Positions 17,691-27,097 of a DNA stretch of 64,000 nt are shown here, piece after piece; the stretch's first letter is position 1; every line of letters starts with the position of its first letter. This stretch comes from a bacterium (GTDB lineage: Bacteria; Vulcanimicrobiota; JABDET01): positions 1 to 64,000 of the forward strand of contig JAJYZB010000009.1 of the NCBI GenBank assembly GCA_021800275.1, read 5' to 3'. Both the position numbers and the translations under genes were made by a program. The notes under the pieces are model-generated. The model worked only from the letters and a program-made list of their open reading frames with translations. It was not told where the DNA came from and did not search any database.

Positions 17691-18595
17691 GGGATAGTTG
17701 CAAGTTTTTTCTCTGCGAATTCGGACGCCAATCTTTTTAAGTACTGCCCATATTCGTTTTTCTTGTTTTTTTCTACGTGCTGCATAAAACGACTGATATC
17801 AATATATCCCATTCTCAGGGCGATTTCTTCAGGGCATGAGATTTTAAATCCCTGTCTTTCCTCTACGATTTTCACAAAATTGGCGGCATCCAGCAGGGCA
17901 TTGGGTGTGCCTGTGTCAAGCCAGGCTGTACCCCTTCCCAGAAGTTCAACGTGCAGTCTGCCTTGTCGGAGATAAACGTTGTTTAGATCAGTGATTTCCA
18001 GCTCTCCGCGCGTAGAAGGTTTCAGTGATTTAGCGATTTCTAAGACTGAGGAATCGTAATAATAAAGCCCTGTAACGGCATAGTTTGATTTTGGGGTTTT
18101 AGGTTTTTCTTCAATACTGGTTGCTCTGCCATCAGGGTCAAAAGCCACGACTCCATACTGCTGCGGGTTTGTGACATAATACGCGAAAACAGTTGCTCCA
18201 TCAGCAGTTGCTGCGGTTTTTAAGATTTTTGGCAAGCCATGTCCATAAAAAATATTATCTCCCAGAATTAAGCAGGCAGAATTTTTTTGGATGAAATTTT
18301 CTCCAATAATAAATGCTTGCGCAAGTCCTTCTGGTTTTGGCTGCTCAGCATAGGATAAAGAAATTCCCCATTGGCTTCCATCCTCCAGCAAATGTTTAAA
18401 CATTGGACCATCTTGGGGAGTGGTTATGATTAAGATTTCTCGTATTCCGCCCAACATCAGCACTGACAGAGGATAGTAAATTAAGGGTTTGTCATAAACT
18501 GGCATGAGCTGTTTGCTGACAGAGAGGGTTAATGGATGAAGTCTTGTTCCTGATCCCCCGGCTAGAATGATACCTTTGCATTTCACTGGAGTCAT
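17687..18595 (-). CDS. rfbA: Glucose-1-phosphate thymidylyltransferase
   Basis: [66 protein letters not shown]. Confidence 0.93.
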   Translation of the reverse strand: MTPVKCKGIILAGGSGTRLHPLTLSVSKQLMPVYDKPLIYYPLSVLMLGGIREILIITTPQDGPMFKHLLEDGSQWGISLSYAEQPKPEGLAQAFIIGENFIQKNSACLILGDNIFYGHGLPKILKTAATADGATVFAYYVTNPQQYGVVAFDPDGRATSIEEKPKTPKSNYAVTGLYYYDSSVLEIAKSLKPSTRGELEITDLNNVYLRQGRLHVELLGRGTAWLDTGTPNALLDAANFVKIVEERQGFKISCPEEIALRMGYIDISRFMQHVEKNKKNEYGQYLKRLASEFAEKKLATIP

Positions 18596-18596
18596 T

Positions 18597-19313
18597 TTAA
18601 AAGGTACGATTCTCCTGCTGCGTGGGATTCACTAGATTATAAACCTGAAATCCTGAGAGCAGGTGGATGATCAATCTTTGTGGAAAGCTGTTGGTTGGAA
18701 TTTTAAAAAGTAAAGTTGATGCAAATGAGTAACCGGGTAGAATTCCACTTTCAGGAAATTCAGGATAGGCATTATAGCTGGAGAAAGTTCGTCCAAATTG
18801 GTCCTGAAGATAGATGTCTTCTGGTGTTAAGATTTCAGTTCCTATTTCCTGATTGAGAAAACGAACAGGGAGAGAATAGCGGGCTTGAATTCCGTTACTT
18901 CCTTGATACTGTAAATTTCCTAATTGCGTCTGAAAAGGCGGGGGAGGAGATGGGTGAATGATTGTCTCAGCAGTAGGAACATTCTTCTTTTCAGGAGCGA
19001 TTCGGTTTTTTTTTGAAGGGGGTGGACTTCCTGATTCTGCAGGATATTGGGCAGGTACAGGGAGAGTTAATGTGGCAGGAGTTTGCACTGCGACTGTTTC
19101 TTTCTTTAGAACCTTTTTGGATGGAGTGTAAATTTTAGATTGGTTTTGAGAAGGGGAAAGGGATGGAGCGGATTTAGGAATATGAACAGGAGCTTTGTTT
19201 TGACTCCAAAAATACCCCCCTAAAAAACCTCCTGCGAGGAGCAGTATTCCCGCAGAAAGAATCAGTATTTTTAGTTTTAAGCCCATGTCATCCTCGTTTT
19301 TTAAATTTTTCAA
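18597..19313 (-). CDS. Single-pass membrane protein with Pro/Ser-rich linker, unknown function
   Basis: [23 protein letters not shown] then low-complexity linker and a C-terminal globular region. Confidence 0.7.
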   Translation of the reverse strand: MKNLKNEDDMGLKLKILILSAGILLLAGGFLGGYFWSQNKAPVHIPKSAPSLSPSQNQSKIYTPSKKVLKKETVAVQTPATLTLPVPAQYPAESGSPPPSKKNRIAPEKKNVPTAETIIHPSPPPPFQTQLGNLQYQGSNGIQARYSLPVRFLNQEIGTEILTPEDIYLQDQFGRTFSSYNAYPEFPESGILPGYSFASTLLFKIPTNSFPQRLIIHLLSGFQVYNLVNPTQQENRTF

Positions 19314-19603
19314 CCATAATTGATCTTTAAAAGGGTTTGGCCTACTTTGAACAGTTGTCCATTCATCAATAGAACGGGCTTATGAACGGGTTCACCATTA
19401 ATATAAGTGCCATTGGTTGAGTCTAAATCTTCCAGGACATATCCCTCATTTCCCAGTCGGAGCAGAGCGTGTTTTTTAGACAAATACGTATCAGCAGGGA
19501 TAAAAACATCGCAAGTTTTGTCTCTTCCAATAAACGAACTTTTAGAAATGATGGTTTCATTTCCATCCAGGACACCGCCAATTATTTCAATGGTCGCTTT
19601 CAT
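19310..19603 (-). CDS. FHA-domain protein
   Basis: SFIGRDKTCDVFIPADTYLSKKHALLRLGNEGYVLEDLDSTNGTYING. Confidence 0.93.
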   Translation of the reverse strand: MKATIEIIGGVLDGNETIISKSSFIGRDKTCDVFIPADTYLSKKHALLRLGNEGYVLEDLDSTNGTYINGEPVHKPVLLMNGQLFKVGQTLLKINYG

Positions 19604-21816
19604 GATGATTCCCCTTGTTGTAATATTACACGTTCATCCTGAAAATCCGCCTGAATTGTTTCCCCTTCTGAAAATTTTCCTTCTAGCAAAGCCTGGGCAA
19701 TTCGCTTTGCCAGAATCTGCTGAATCGCCCTTTTCAGGGGTCTGGCTCCAAATACAGGATCAAATCCATTTTGGATTAAGTGTTTAGTGAGGGCAGGAGT
19801 TATGTCCAGGTTTAATTTTTGTTCTTGAAGTCGATTTTTCAGATCTTGAATTTGTAGAAAGACAATTTGTTCCAAGTTTTTTTCAGTTAACGGGTTAAAA
19901 ATTAAGATTTCATCAATTCGGTTGATAAATTCCGGTCTGAACGATGATTTTACGATTTCAAGGATATGAGATCGAATTTCTTCTCTATCGGCTTTTTTAG
20001 CAATTCCTTCCATGATTTGTTCTGCTCCTAAATTGCTGGTCATAATCATTAAGGCGTTATTGAAATGGACAGTTCTGCCTTTTGAATCTGTTAATCTTCC
20101 GTCATCAAAAATTTGAAGAAAAAGATCTAAAACTTCAGGGTGGGCTTTTTCAACTTCGTCCATCAAAATGAGGGAGTATGGTTTTGCCCTTACAGCTTTT
20201 GTAAGGGTTCCTTCTTCTTCGTATCCAACATAGCCTGGAGGAGCTCCAATTAATTTTGAGATGGAATGTTTTTCTTTGTATTCCGACATATCCAGGCGAA
20301 TCATCAGATTGACTGACCCGTATAAAAATTCTGCCAGGGTTTTAGCCATTTCTGTTTTGCCGACTCCTGTTGGCCCTAAAAAAAGGAAAACCCCTACAGG
20401 TTTTCCTGGATTTCCGAGTCCTGCTCTAGAAATGCGAATGACTTCGGAAATTTTAGAGATTGTTTCGTCTTGCCCTACAATTTTCATTTTAAGCTTTTCT
20501 TCCAGTTGGAGCAGTTTTTCTTTTTCGTCTTCAGAGAGTTTGTGGACAGGGATCCCTGTCCAGGCTGAAACTGTTTCAGCGATATCTTCTTTTGTGACAG
20601 TAGGAGACAAACCTGCCAGAGTTTTCATTTTAACTTTTGAAGCTGCTTCATCCAGTAAATCCAGAGCTTTATCCGGGAGATGTCGGTCAGGGAGATATCG
20701 AATTGAAAGCCTGATCGCTTGTTCAATGACTTCTGATTCAAAGTTGACACCGTGAAATTTTTCGTATCGGGGCTTTAATCCATGCAGAATCTGCAAAGTT
20801 TCTTCATAAGAAGGCTCTGAGACCAGAATGGGCTGCACTCTTCTTTCAAACGCGGGATCTTTTAACAGATATTTTTGATATTCTGATGTTGTCGTGGCTC
20901 CAATTAATTTAATGGATCCATCCGCAAGAGCAGGTTTGAGCATATTTCCAATGTCCAATCCTCCCCCTGAGCTTCCAGCGCCGATCAACTGATGGATTTC
21001 ATCCATGAATAAAATAACATCAGGATTATGAGCAGCTTCTAATAAGATTTTCTGCACTTTTTCTTCCAGTTCTCCCCTGTGAGCTGTTCCGGCAAGAATA
21101 GAGCTTATGGGCAGCTCAATCAGTTTTTTGTCAAGCAGCGTGCCAGGAACTGCTCTATGATAGATTCGTTCCGCAAGAGCCATGACAACAGCAGTTTTTC
21201 CAACACCTGGTTCTCCAATTAAAAGAGGAACATTTTTAGTTTTTCTTGTCAGAATTTGGATGACTCGTCTCAGTTCTTCATTCCTGCCAATGACAGGTTC
21301 TAGTTTTTGCTCTTCTGCAAGTTGGGTTAAATTTCTTCCAAGTTTGTCTAAAGTTGGAGTTTTCACGGTTTTTTTCTTTTCTTCTTTGACAGGAGAACTG
21401 TCTGAAACCACAGAGCCCTGGAGAAGTAATTCCGGTGAAACTTTCAGTTCTGTTAATGCCAGCGCCACAATTCCGCTTTTCTCTTCGAGTATTGCGGTAA
21501 AAAGATCCTGAGGAATAAAGGAGTGATCTGATTTATGATAAGCTTTTTCTAGAGCTCTTTCCATTACTTTTTTAAGACGTGGAGTATAAGGAAGTTTCGC
21601 CGAGATCGAAGAATTTTTTTCTTTTGGCAGTAAGTCTTTAATGGCTTGTTCTAAAGCCTGGACAGAGATATTCGCGGTAGAAAGAAATGGGCTGAAAGTT
21701 CCTTTTTCCAGTCCTGTTAAAATGATGTGTTCTACCCCTAGATAAGAGTGTCCAAGAGCTCTGGCAGCAGATTCGCTGCTCAAAAGTAGATCTTTTATTT
21801 CAGGGTTTTCATTCAT
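19600..21816 (-). CDS. Clp-family (ClpC/ClpA-type) double AAA+ ATPase
   Basis: Clp-N repeat; GEPGVGKTAVVMALAERI; FLGPTGVGKTEMAKTLAEFLYG; DMSEYKEKHSISKLIGAPPGYVGYEEEG. Confidence 0.94.
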   Translation of the reverse strand: MNENPEIKDLLLSSESAARALGHSYLGVEHIILTGLEKGTFSPFLSTANISVQALEQAIKDLLPKEKNSSISAKLPYTPRLKKVMERALEKAYHKSDHSFIPQDLFTAILEEKSGIVALALTELKVSPELLLQGSVVSDSSPVKEEKKKTVKTPTLDKLGRNLTQLAEEQKLEPVIGRNEELRRVIQILTRKTKNVPLLIGEPGVGKTAVVMALAERIYHRAVPGTLLDKKLIELPISSILAGTAHRGELEEKVQKILLEAAHNPDVILFMDEIHQLIGAGSSGGGLDIGNMLKPALADGSIKLIGATTTSEYQKYLLKDPAFERRVQPILVSEPSYEETLQILHGLKPRYEKFHGVNFESEVIEQAIRLSIRYLPDRHLPDKALDLLDEAASKVKMKTLAGLSPTVTKEDIAETVSAWTGIPVHKLSEDEKEKLLQLEEKLKMKIVGQDETISKISEVIRISRAGLGNPGKPVGVFLFLGPTGVGKTEMAKTLAEFLYGSVNLMIRLDMSEYKEKHSISKLIGAPPGYVGYEEEGTLTKAVRAKPYSLILMDEVEKAHPEVLDLFLQIFDDGRLTDSKGRTVHFNNALMIMTSNLGAEQIMEGIAKKADREEIRSHILEIVKSSFRPEFINRIDEILIFNPLTEKNLEQIVFLQIQDLKNRLQEQKLNLDITPALTKHLIQNGFDPVFGARPLKRAIQQILAKRIAQALLEGKFSEGETIQADFQDERVILQQGESS

Positions 21817-23020
21817 GTCTTTGAATTACCATAGCGGCTGCAACCCCTCCTGCTCCTCCAATGGCTGCAGCTCCAATTTCTCCATCAAAATCCTTAAGAA
21901 TGTGATAAAGTGTAACTAAAATTCTTGCTCCGCTGCATCCAACTGGATGACCTAAAGCAATGGCGCCGCCTTTCACATTTAGTTTTTCAGGGTTCCATCC
22001 TTTTTCAGTTTCTAGAATTTTTTGGTTTGCCAGAACCATTCCTGAAAAGGCTTCGTTGATTTCTAGGAAATCAATATTTTTCAGGCTCATTCCCGCTTTT
22101 TTCAGAGCCATGGGAAGGACTCGGGCGGGACCTTCCCCCATCAATTCATTATTAACTGCCCCGATGGCATAAGAACAAATGCTGAATAGAGGCCTTGCTC
22201 CAAGGCTGCGTCCTTTTTCTTTAGTGGTTAAAATAAGAGCAGCGGCTCCATCTGATAAAGGAGAGGAGTTTCCGGCTGTTAAAGTTCCATTTTCACCGAA
22301 CACAGGTTTTAGTTTTGAAAGTTTTTCCAGGGTGCTGTCTTCTCTGATCGTTTCATCTTCAGTAAAAAAATGTTTGAGTCTTTCGCTTGTTTCTAGTTCT
22401 ATGGGTACAATTTCAGTTTTAAAAAGATTCTTTTTTCTCGCTTGTGAGGCTTTTTGATGGCTCTGCAGGGCGAACTGGTCTTGTTTTGCGCGTGTGATTC
22501 CATATTTTGCGATCAAAGTTTCTGTCGTTTCTGCTGTTCCCTTATTGGCGATGAATGGATCTCTGCTGTCATACCAGCCATCTACTAACATTTTACTGCC
22601 ATGATTGAAGCCTTTCCATCGAGCATCCAGGAGGAGATAAGGGATAGTGCTCATACTCTCCATTCCACCTACTGCGGTTATTTCTGAGTCTCCTGAGAGG
22701 ATGGTTTGGATTCCTAGAATAACAGCCCTCATTCCCGATGCGCACGCCATCGTAATTGTTGCTGCTGGAGTTTCTTTGGATAAACCGGCTGACAGGGCTG
22801 CTGTGCGCGCAGGATTTGTTCCGTTTCCTGCCTGGCGGCAGCAGCCCAGGACGCACTCGTCAATCTCATTAGGAGAAACACCTCCTTTTTTACAAGCTGC
22901 TCTAATAACTGAAGCGCCCAGGTGATAAACAGGAATTTCCTTTAAAGTGCCTCCAAACTTCCCTGTGGGTGTTCTTACTGCAGAAATGGCTGTGATTTTT
23001 CGCGGCAAGTTGTTTTTCAT
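21809..23020 (-). CDS. Acetyl-CoA acetyltransferase/thiolase
   Basis: ITMACASGMRAV (Cys), GGMESMS, INEAFSG, GGAIALGHPVGCSGARILVTL. Confidence 0.94.
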   Translation of the reverse strand: MKNNLPRKITAISAVRTPTGKFGGTLKEIPVYHLGASVIRAACKKGGVSPNEIDECVLGCCRQAGNGTNPARTAALSAGLSKETPAATITMACASGMRAVILGIQTILSGDSEITAVGGMESMSTIPYLLLDARWKGFNHGSKMLVDGWYDSRDPFIANKGTAETTETLIAKYGITRAKQDQFALQSHQKASQARKKNLFKTEIVPIELETSERLKHFFTEDETIREDSTLEKLSKLKPVFGENGTLTAGNSSPLSDGAAALILTTKEKGRSLGARPLFSICSYAIGAVNNELMGEGPARVLPMALKKAGMSLKNIDFLEINEAFSGMVLANQKILETEKGWNPEKLNVKGGAIALGHPVGCSGARILVTLYHILKDFDGEIGAAAIGGAGGVAAAMVIQRHE

Positions 23021-23022
23021 TT

Positions 23023-23484
23023 TTAAACAGAATCTGCGATAGCAAAAGAGAGAAATCCTTCAGCAGCAAGCTCTTCTTGAACTTTTGATACGGCTTTCAT
23101 TTTTCCTAAGTTGTTTTTTAAATAGACTTGCTGCACCTGAGTGACCAGGGAATCTCCAGGGAATACCTGCCGATAAATTTTAAATTCGTCTATTCCCGCA
23201 AAAAGCATAATTTTCCCTTTGTAAATAGGCCGACTTAAAATTGCGACAGCTCCAATTTGTGACATGCTTTCAATAATAAGGGTTTCAGGGAAAATTAATT
23301 TTTGCGCTGAATTTCTTTTCAAATAAGGTTCATTATTTGAAATGTTTTTATAGCCTGCAGCAGAGTTTGTTTTATCGATTTTTATGATTCGATCAATGAG
23401 AAGAAAAGGATGGCGGTGGGGGAGATATTTAAGAATCTCCGAGATCATCATTCCACTTTCGATGTCATTTTTAATTTCTTCCAT
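23023..23484 (-). CDS. FabZ-like hotdog 3-hydroxyacyl-ACP dehydratase
   Basis: ILKYLPHRHPFLLIDRI...TLIIESMSQIGAV. Confidence 0.85.
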   Translation of the reverse strand: MEEIKNDIESGMMISEILKYLPHRHPFLLIDRIIKIDKTNSAAGYKNISNNEPYLKRNSAQKLIFPETLIIESMSQIGAVAILSRPIYKGKIMLFAGIDEFKIYRQVFPGDSLVTQVQQVYLKNNLGKMKAVSKVQEELAAEGFLSFAIADSV

Positions 23485-23493
23485 AAGTTTTTT

Positions 23494-24270
23494 TCATCCT
23501 TCAGGTTTCTCCTCGGTTAAGAATTTTCTCAGTTTTTCCAGTGCCTTAGCTTGCAGCCGCGATACATTCATTTGTTGGGTTTGCAGGTGGCGGGCAATTT
23601 CGTTTTGAGAGAGATTTTCAGAGAATCTGAGATATAAGACAACCTGTTCTTTTGGGTCAAGTTTTTCAAAGGATTTCTGCAGGCTTAATCTGTCATCCAC
23701 ATTTTCCAGTGAAAGGTCTTCTTTTCCTAAATAATCCAAAAGATTAACTGGAGTTTTCGAATGCTCAGAAGTTATCTCCACATCCAGACTTAATGGAGTG
23801 TATGCCTGACCCAATTCTTGAGCTTCAAGCACCTCTTCATCTGACACGTGAAGTTTAGACGCAATTTCAGTGATTGTTGGGATTCGTCCGAGATGGACAG
23901 AAAGGTCTTCCATTGTTTTATTGACGGCTGAATTTAGTTCCTGTAGTTTTCGCGGAACTTTAAAAGCCCATCCTTTGTCTCGAAAATGTCTTTTAATTTC
24001 TCCGACAATAGTAGGTGTAACATACGTTGTGAATTCGATTCCTTTAGATAAATCATACCTGTCAATAGCTTTTACTAGAGCCAGACATCCAACCTGAATC
24101 AGGTCTTCTAGAGGTTCTCCGCGGTAAGCAAATTTAGAAGCCAAAAATCTAACTAAATTCATATAATGGGTGACAATCTTTTCTTTGATATCTGGATTTT
24201 GGCTGGCGGCGTATTCTTCGAAGAGTCTTTTTGCTTCTAGTCTTTCAGCTTCTTTGGTTTCTATGCTCAT
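23494..24270 (-). CDS. SigB/SigF-family RNA polymerase sigma factor
   Basis: LVRFLASKFAYRGEPLEDLIQVGCLALVKAIDRYDLSKGIEFTTYVTPTIVGEIKRHFRDKGW; region 4 LRFSENLSQNEIARHLQTQQMNVSRLQAKAL. Confidence 0.94.
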   Translation of the reverse strand: MSIETKEAERLEAKRLFEEYAASQNPDIKEKIVTHYMNLVRFLASKFAYRGEPLEDLIQVGCLALVKAIDRYDLSKGIEFTTYVTPTIVGEIKRHFRDKGWAFKVPRKLQELNSAVNKTMEDLSVHLGRIPTITEIASKLHVSDEEVLEAQELGQAYTPLSLDVEITSEHSKTPVNLLDYLGKEDLSLENVDDRLSLQKSFEKLDPKEQVVLYLRFSENLSQNEIARHLQTQQMNVSRLQAKALEKLRKFLTEEKPEG

Positions 24271-24646
24271 GATTCCTTTTTTTTGTCATTGCTAATATTG
24301 AGCCTGTTTTTGGCAGCTTCTCGACGATCACTTCATCCATAAGGGATCGGATTAAGAAGATTCCCATATCCTCTTCATCCTGCTCTTCTGTTCCTTGATC
24401 TTGAACCATTACAGTAACAGAATGGGCTGATATCAAACACTCAATGCTGATTTCTTCTCCTCTGCCGCGAAGGATCGCTCTAGAGCATGCTTCAGCAGCA
24501 GCTAACTTCAGATCCTCCACATCTTCATAAGAGAGATCGTCAACTCTGCTGGTTAAACCGGATATGGTTAGACGAACAAGACTAACGTATTCAGGTTTTC
24601 CAGGAATTTTTAAAAAAAGGCGCCCTTGTTCTGCTTCAGGGCTCAC
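24245..24646 (-). CDS. RsbW/SpoIIAB-like anti-sigma kinase
   Basis: DVEDLKLAAAEACSRAI; MVQDQGTEEQDEEDMGIFLIRSLMDEV; overlaps sigma and STAS genes. Confidence 0.9.
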   Translation of the reverse strand: MSPEAEQGRLFLKIPGKPEYVSLVRLTISGLTSRVDDLSYEDVEDLKLAAAEACSRAILRGRGEEISIECLISAHSVTVMVQDQGTEEQDEEDMGIFLIRSLMDEVIVEKLPKTGSILAMTKKRNHEHRNQRS

Positions 24647-25011
24647 GCTAAACTTTTTAAAGCTTCTTGTTCATCTTTGTAAATTCCAAAGATTTTAACA
24701 AGTCCTGTAATGCTGAAAATTTTCTTTATTTGAGGGTTATTGCAAATAATGCCGATGGTTCCATTGTGTTCTCTGACCTTTTTAAGCGCTCCAATGAGAA
24801 CCCCTAGACCCGTGCTGTCAATATAGCGAACTCCTTCTAAACTAATGATTAAATTATAAACTCCTTTTTCGATAAGTTCAGTGATGCCTTCTTTTACTTT
24901 AGGAGAGGTGTAAACATCTATTTCACCTGTCAATTCAGCCAGCCAGATGTTAGGTGAAAGCTGGCGATTCGCAATTTTAACTTCAACTCCAGTTTCTTTA
25001 GCATCCATCAT
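24643..25011 (-). CDS. STAS anti-anti-sigma factor (RsbV/SpoIIAA-like)
   Basis: LTGEIDVYTSPKVKEGI...LEGVRYIDSTGLGVLIGALKKV. Confidence 0.94.
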   Translation of the reverse strand: MMDAKETGVEVKIANRQLSPNIWLAELTGEIDVYTSPKVKEGITELIEKGVYNLIISLEGVRYIDSTGLGVLIGALKKVREHNGTIGIICNNPQIKKIFSITGLVKIFGIYKDEQEALKSLA

Positions 25012-25020
25012 AAGCCTCTT

Positions 25021-25365
25021 TCAAGCGTTATTTTCGTCGATTTTAGAAAAGCTTTGAAATATGCCTTCTTTCTTTTCGACAACCGCTTTTTTGATTTTGT
25101 CGCTCAGGTCCCCTGCTCTGTCCTTTAAATCTTTTGCTACTTCGTAAGCTTTATCTTTTATTCCGTCGGCTAAATCTTGAGCTTTTGTTTTTGCGCTGCT
25201 GGTAAAATCCGCTATTTTTGCTTTTGCTGGTTCATAGGCTTTCTCTTTAATGATGCGCCTGTTTTCTTCTCCTGTTGTTGGTGTCAGCAAGACAGCAATG
25301 GCTGCGCCTACAATAGCTCCTGCAAGAAAACCAACCAGAAAGCTCATTCCTTTATTGTCATCCAT
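25021..25365 (-). CDS. YtxH-like protein
   Basis: GMSFLVGFLAGAIVGAAIAVLLTPTTGEENRR plus amphipathic repeat tail. Confidence 0.88.
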   Translation of the reverse strand: MDDNKGMSFLVGFLAGAIVGAAIAVLLTPTTGEENRRIIKEKAYEPAKAKIADFTSSAKTKAQDLADGIKDKAYEVAKDLKDRAGDLSDKIKKAVVEKKEGIFQSFSKIDENNA

Positions 25366-25410
25366 AGCGTTCCTCCTCCTTGAATACTCTTTGTTTTAGT
25401 TCTACTTTGG

Positions 25411-25707
25411 TTAACCTTCCCCTTTTTTCTTTTTGAAAAGAAAACTGAGGAGTTCAATGGGCGAACCTTTGAGAAGAGTTGGAATTAGATTTTTAAGAAA
25501 TAAAATCGTATCTGCAGCTTCATTAATTTTTTCGGTTGTTACAATTGCCCTATTGAGAACCTGTTCTATCTGTTTATCGCGGTTTTGTAAAATATCAGAT
25601 GAAGTTTTTAGAAAATTTTGGATTGAAATCAAGGTTTGGATAGAGTAGTAAGTTAGAACAAGGACTGCTGAGATAAATAAGATTCCAATAATAATCCAGA
25701 TAAGCAT
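25411..25707 (-). CDS. Small membrane protein, DUF948/YtxG-like
   Basis: Single N-terminal TM segment then helical region; sits next to the ytxH-like gene. Confidence 0.6.
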   Translation of the reverse strand: MLIWIIIGILFISAVLVLTYYSIQTLISIQNFLKTSSDILQNRDKQIEQVLNRAIVTTEKINEAADTILFLKNLIPTLLKGSPIELLSFLFKKKKGEG

Positions 25708-25717
25708 GGTTTTACTT

Positions 25718-25873
25718 TTACTCCTCTTCTAGTTCTTCTAAGTCGTTTTCGCTTTCATAATTGTATTCCTCTTCTGATTCAATCGGCATTCCGCATTCAG
25801 GACAGGAGATCATTTCCCCTTTGATAGGAAGAACTGCTCCACAGGTTGGACATTCTATTGTTTTTTTAGGCAA
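25718..25873 (-). CDS. 51-aa double-CxxC zinc-ribbon protein with acidic tail (not in ORF track)
   Basis: TTG start with AAGGAGG; MPKKTIECPTCGAVLPIKGEMISCPECGMPIESEEEYNYESENDLEELEEE. Confidence 0.8.
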   Translation of the reverse strand: MPKKTIECPTCGAVLPIKGEMISCPECGMPIESEEEYNYESENDLEELEEE

Positions 25874-25902
25874 TGGATTTCCTCCTTTAAATTATTTTAA
25901 AA

Positions 25903-27078
25903 TTATGCTGTATAACTAAGTGAAGAGGCAGCTCGTAGTTTTTGAACGGATTGAGGCAAGATCTTTAAAACTGCCTCAATGTCTTCAGAACTGGTAAATT
26001 TTCCAAGGGAGAAGCGGATAGAACTTTTTGCTTCATCTGGTGTCCGGCCAATTGCGATCAGAACGCGAGATGGGTCGGCTGCCCCTGCGGCGCAGGCAGA
26101 ACCGGCAGAACATGAAATTTTTGATAGGTCTAAATTGATTAAAAGAGCTTCTCCATCCACGTGCTTAAAGGTTAAGTTTAGGAAACCAGGAAGTCTTTTT
26201 TCTGGATCTCCATTGAGAAGAACGTGGCTGATTTTTTCCATCAGTGAATTTTCAAGTTTACTGCGCAGAGTAAGAATTTTTTTTGAGTCTTTATCTCGAT
26301 CTCGCATGAGAATTGCAGCAGCTTTTCCAAAGCCAGCAATCCCAGGCATATTTTCTGTGCCTGGGCGTACTTTTCTTTCCTGTTCTCCTCCCAATGAGAG
26401 AGGCTTAAAAGGAGTTCCTCTTTTTAAATAAAGGGCGCCCACTCCTTTTGGGGCATAAATTTTATGGGCAGAAATGGTCAGGGCATCCACGGCAAGATTC
26501 TGCACATCAATGGTTAGGTATGGGAACGCTTGTACAGCGTCTGTGTGGAAATAAAGGTTGTGAAGTTTAGCTATTTTTACTAATTCCTCAATGGGCTGGA
26601 TAGTTCCAATTTCATTGTTAGCCATCATGATGGTAACCAGAACACTTTCTTTTTTAATAGCTTTTTTAAGAGATTCTGGTTCAACCAGTCCATTGGAAGA
26701 AGCAGGCAGGCGGGTTATTTGAAATCCTTCCTCTTCTAGAATTTGGCAGGCTCCAAGCACTGCGCTGTGCTCAATAGAGCTTGTAATAATGTGGTTTCCT
26801 TTGTTTTTTAGGGCATGCGCAATTCCAAGGACAGCTAGATGATCTGATTCTGTTCCACCAGAAGTGAAAAAGATCTCATCTGGTTTTGCCTTAATCGCCT
26901 GAGACACTTGCTCTCTCGTTGTTTCACGGTATTCCCTTGCTTTTTGTCCATCTTGATGCAGGCTGGAAGGATTGCCAAACTCGGCAAGCATGACTTTTTG
27001 AACCTCTGCAGCCACTTCTGGCAGAACAGGAGTCGTTGCTGCATAGTCTAGATAAATTCTGTGCATTTTGGTTTTCAT
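25903..27078 (-). CDS. Cysteine desulfurase (NifS/IscS type)
   Basis: IYLDYAATTPVLPEV; TDAVQAFPYL; SAHKIYAPKGVGALY; SCSAGSACAAGAADPSRVL. Confidence 0.94.
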   Translation of the reverse strand: MKTKMHRIYLDYAATTPVLPEVAAEVQKVMLAEFGNPSSLHQDGQKAREYRETTREQVSQAIKAKPDEIFFTSGGTESDHLAVLGIAHALKNKGNHIITSSIEHSAVLGACQILEEEGFQITRLPASSNGLVEPESLKKAIKKESVLVTIMMANNEIGTIQPIEELVKIAKLHNLYFHTDAVQAFPYLTIDVQNLAVDALTISAHKIYAPKGVGALYLKRGTPFKPLSLGGEQERKVRPGTENMPGIAGFGKAAAILMRDRDKDSKKILTLRSKLENSLMEKISHVLLNGDPEKRLPGFLNLTFKHVDGEALLINLDLSKISCSAGSACAAGAADPSRVLIAIGRTPDEAKSSIRFSLGKFTSSEDIEAVLKILPQSVQKLRAASSLSYTA

Positions 27079-27097
27079 TTTCGCTGCGCGTTCTGGT

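Noticed and set aside
19600-21816. T6SS ClpV
   Set aside because: No Tss genes nearby, and the Clp-N domain is equally consistent with ClpC/ClpA.
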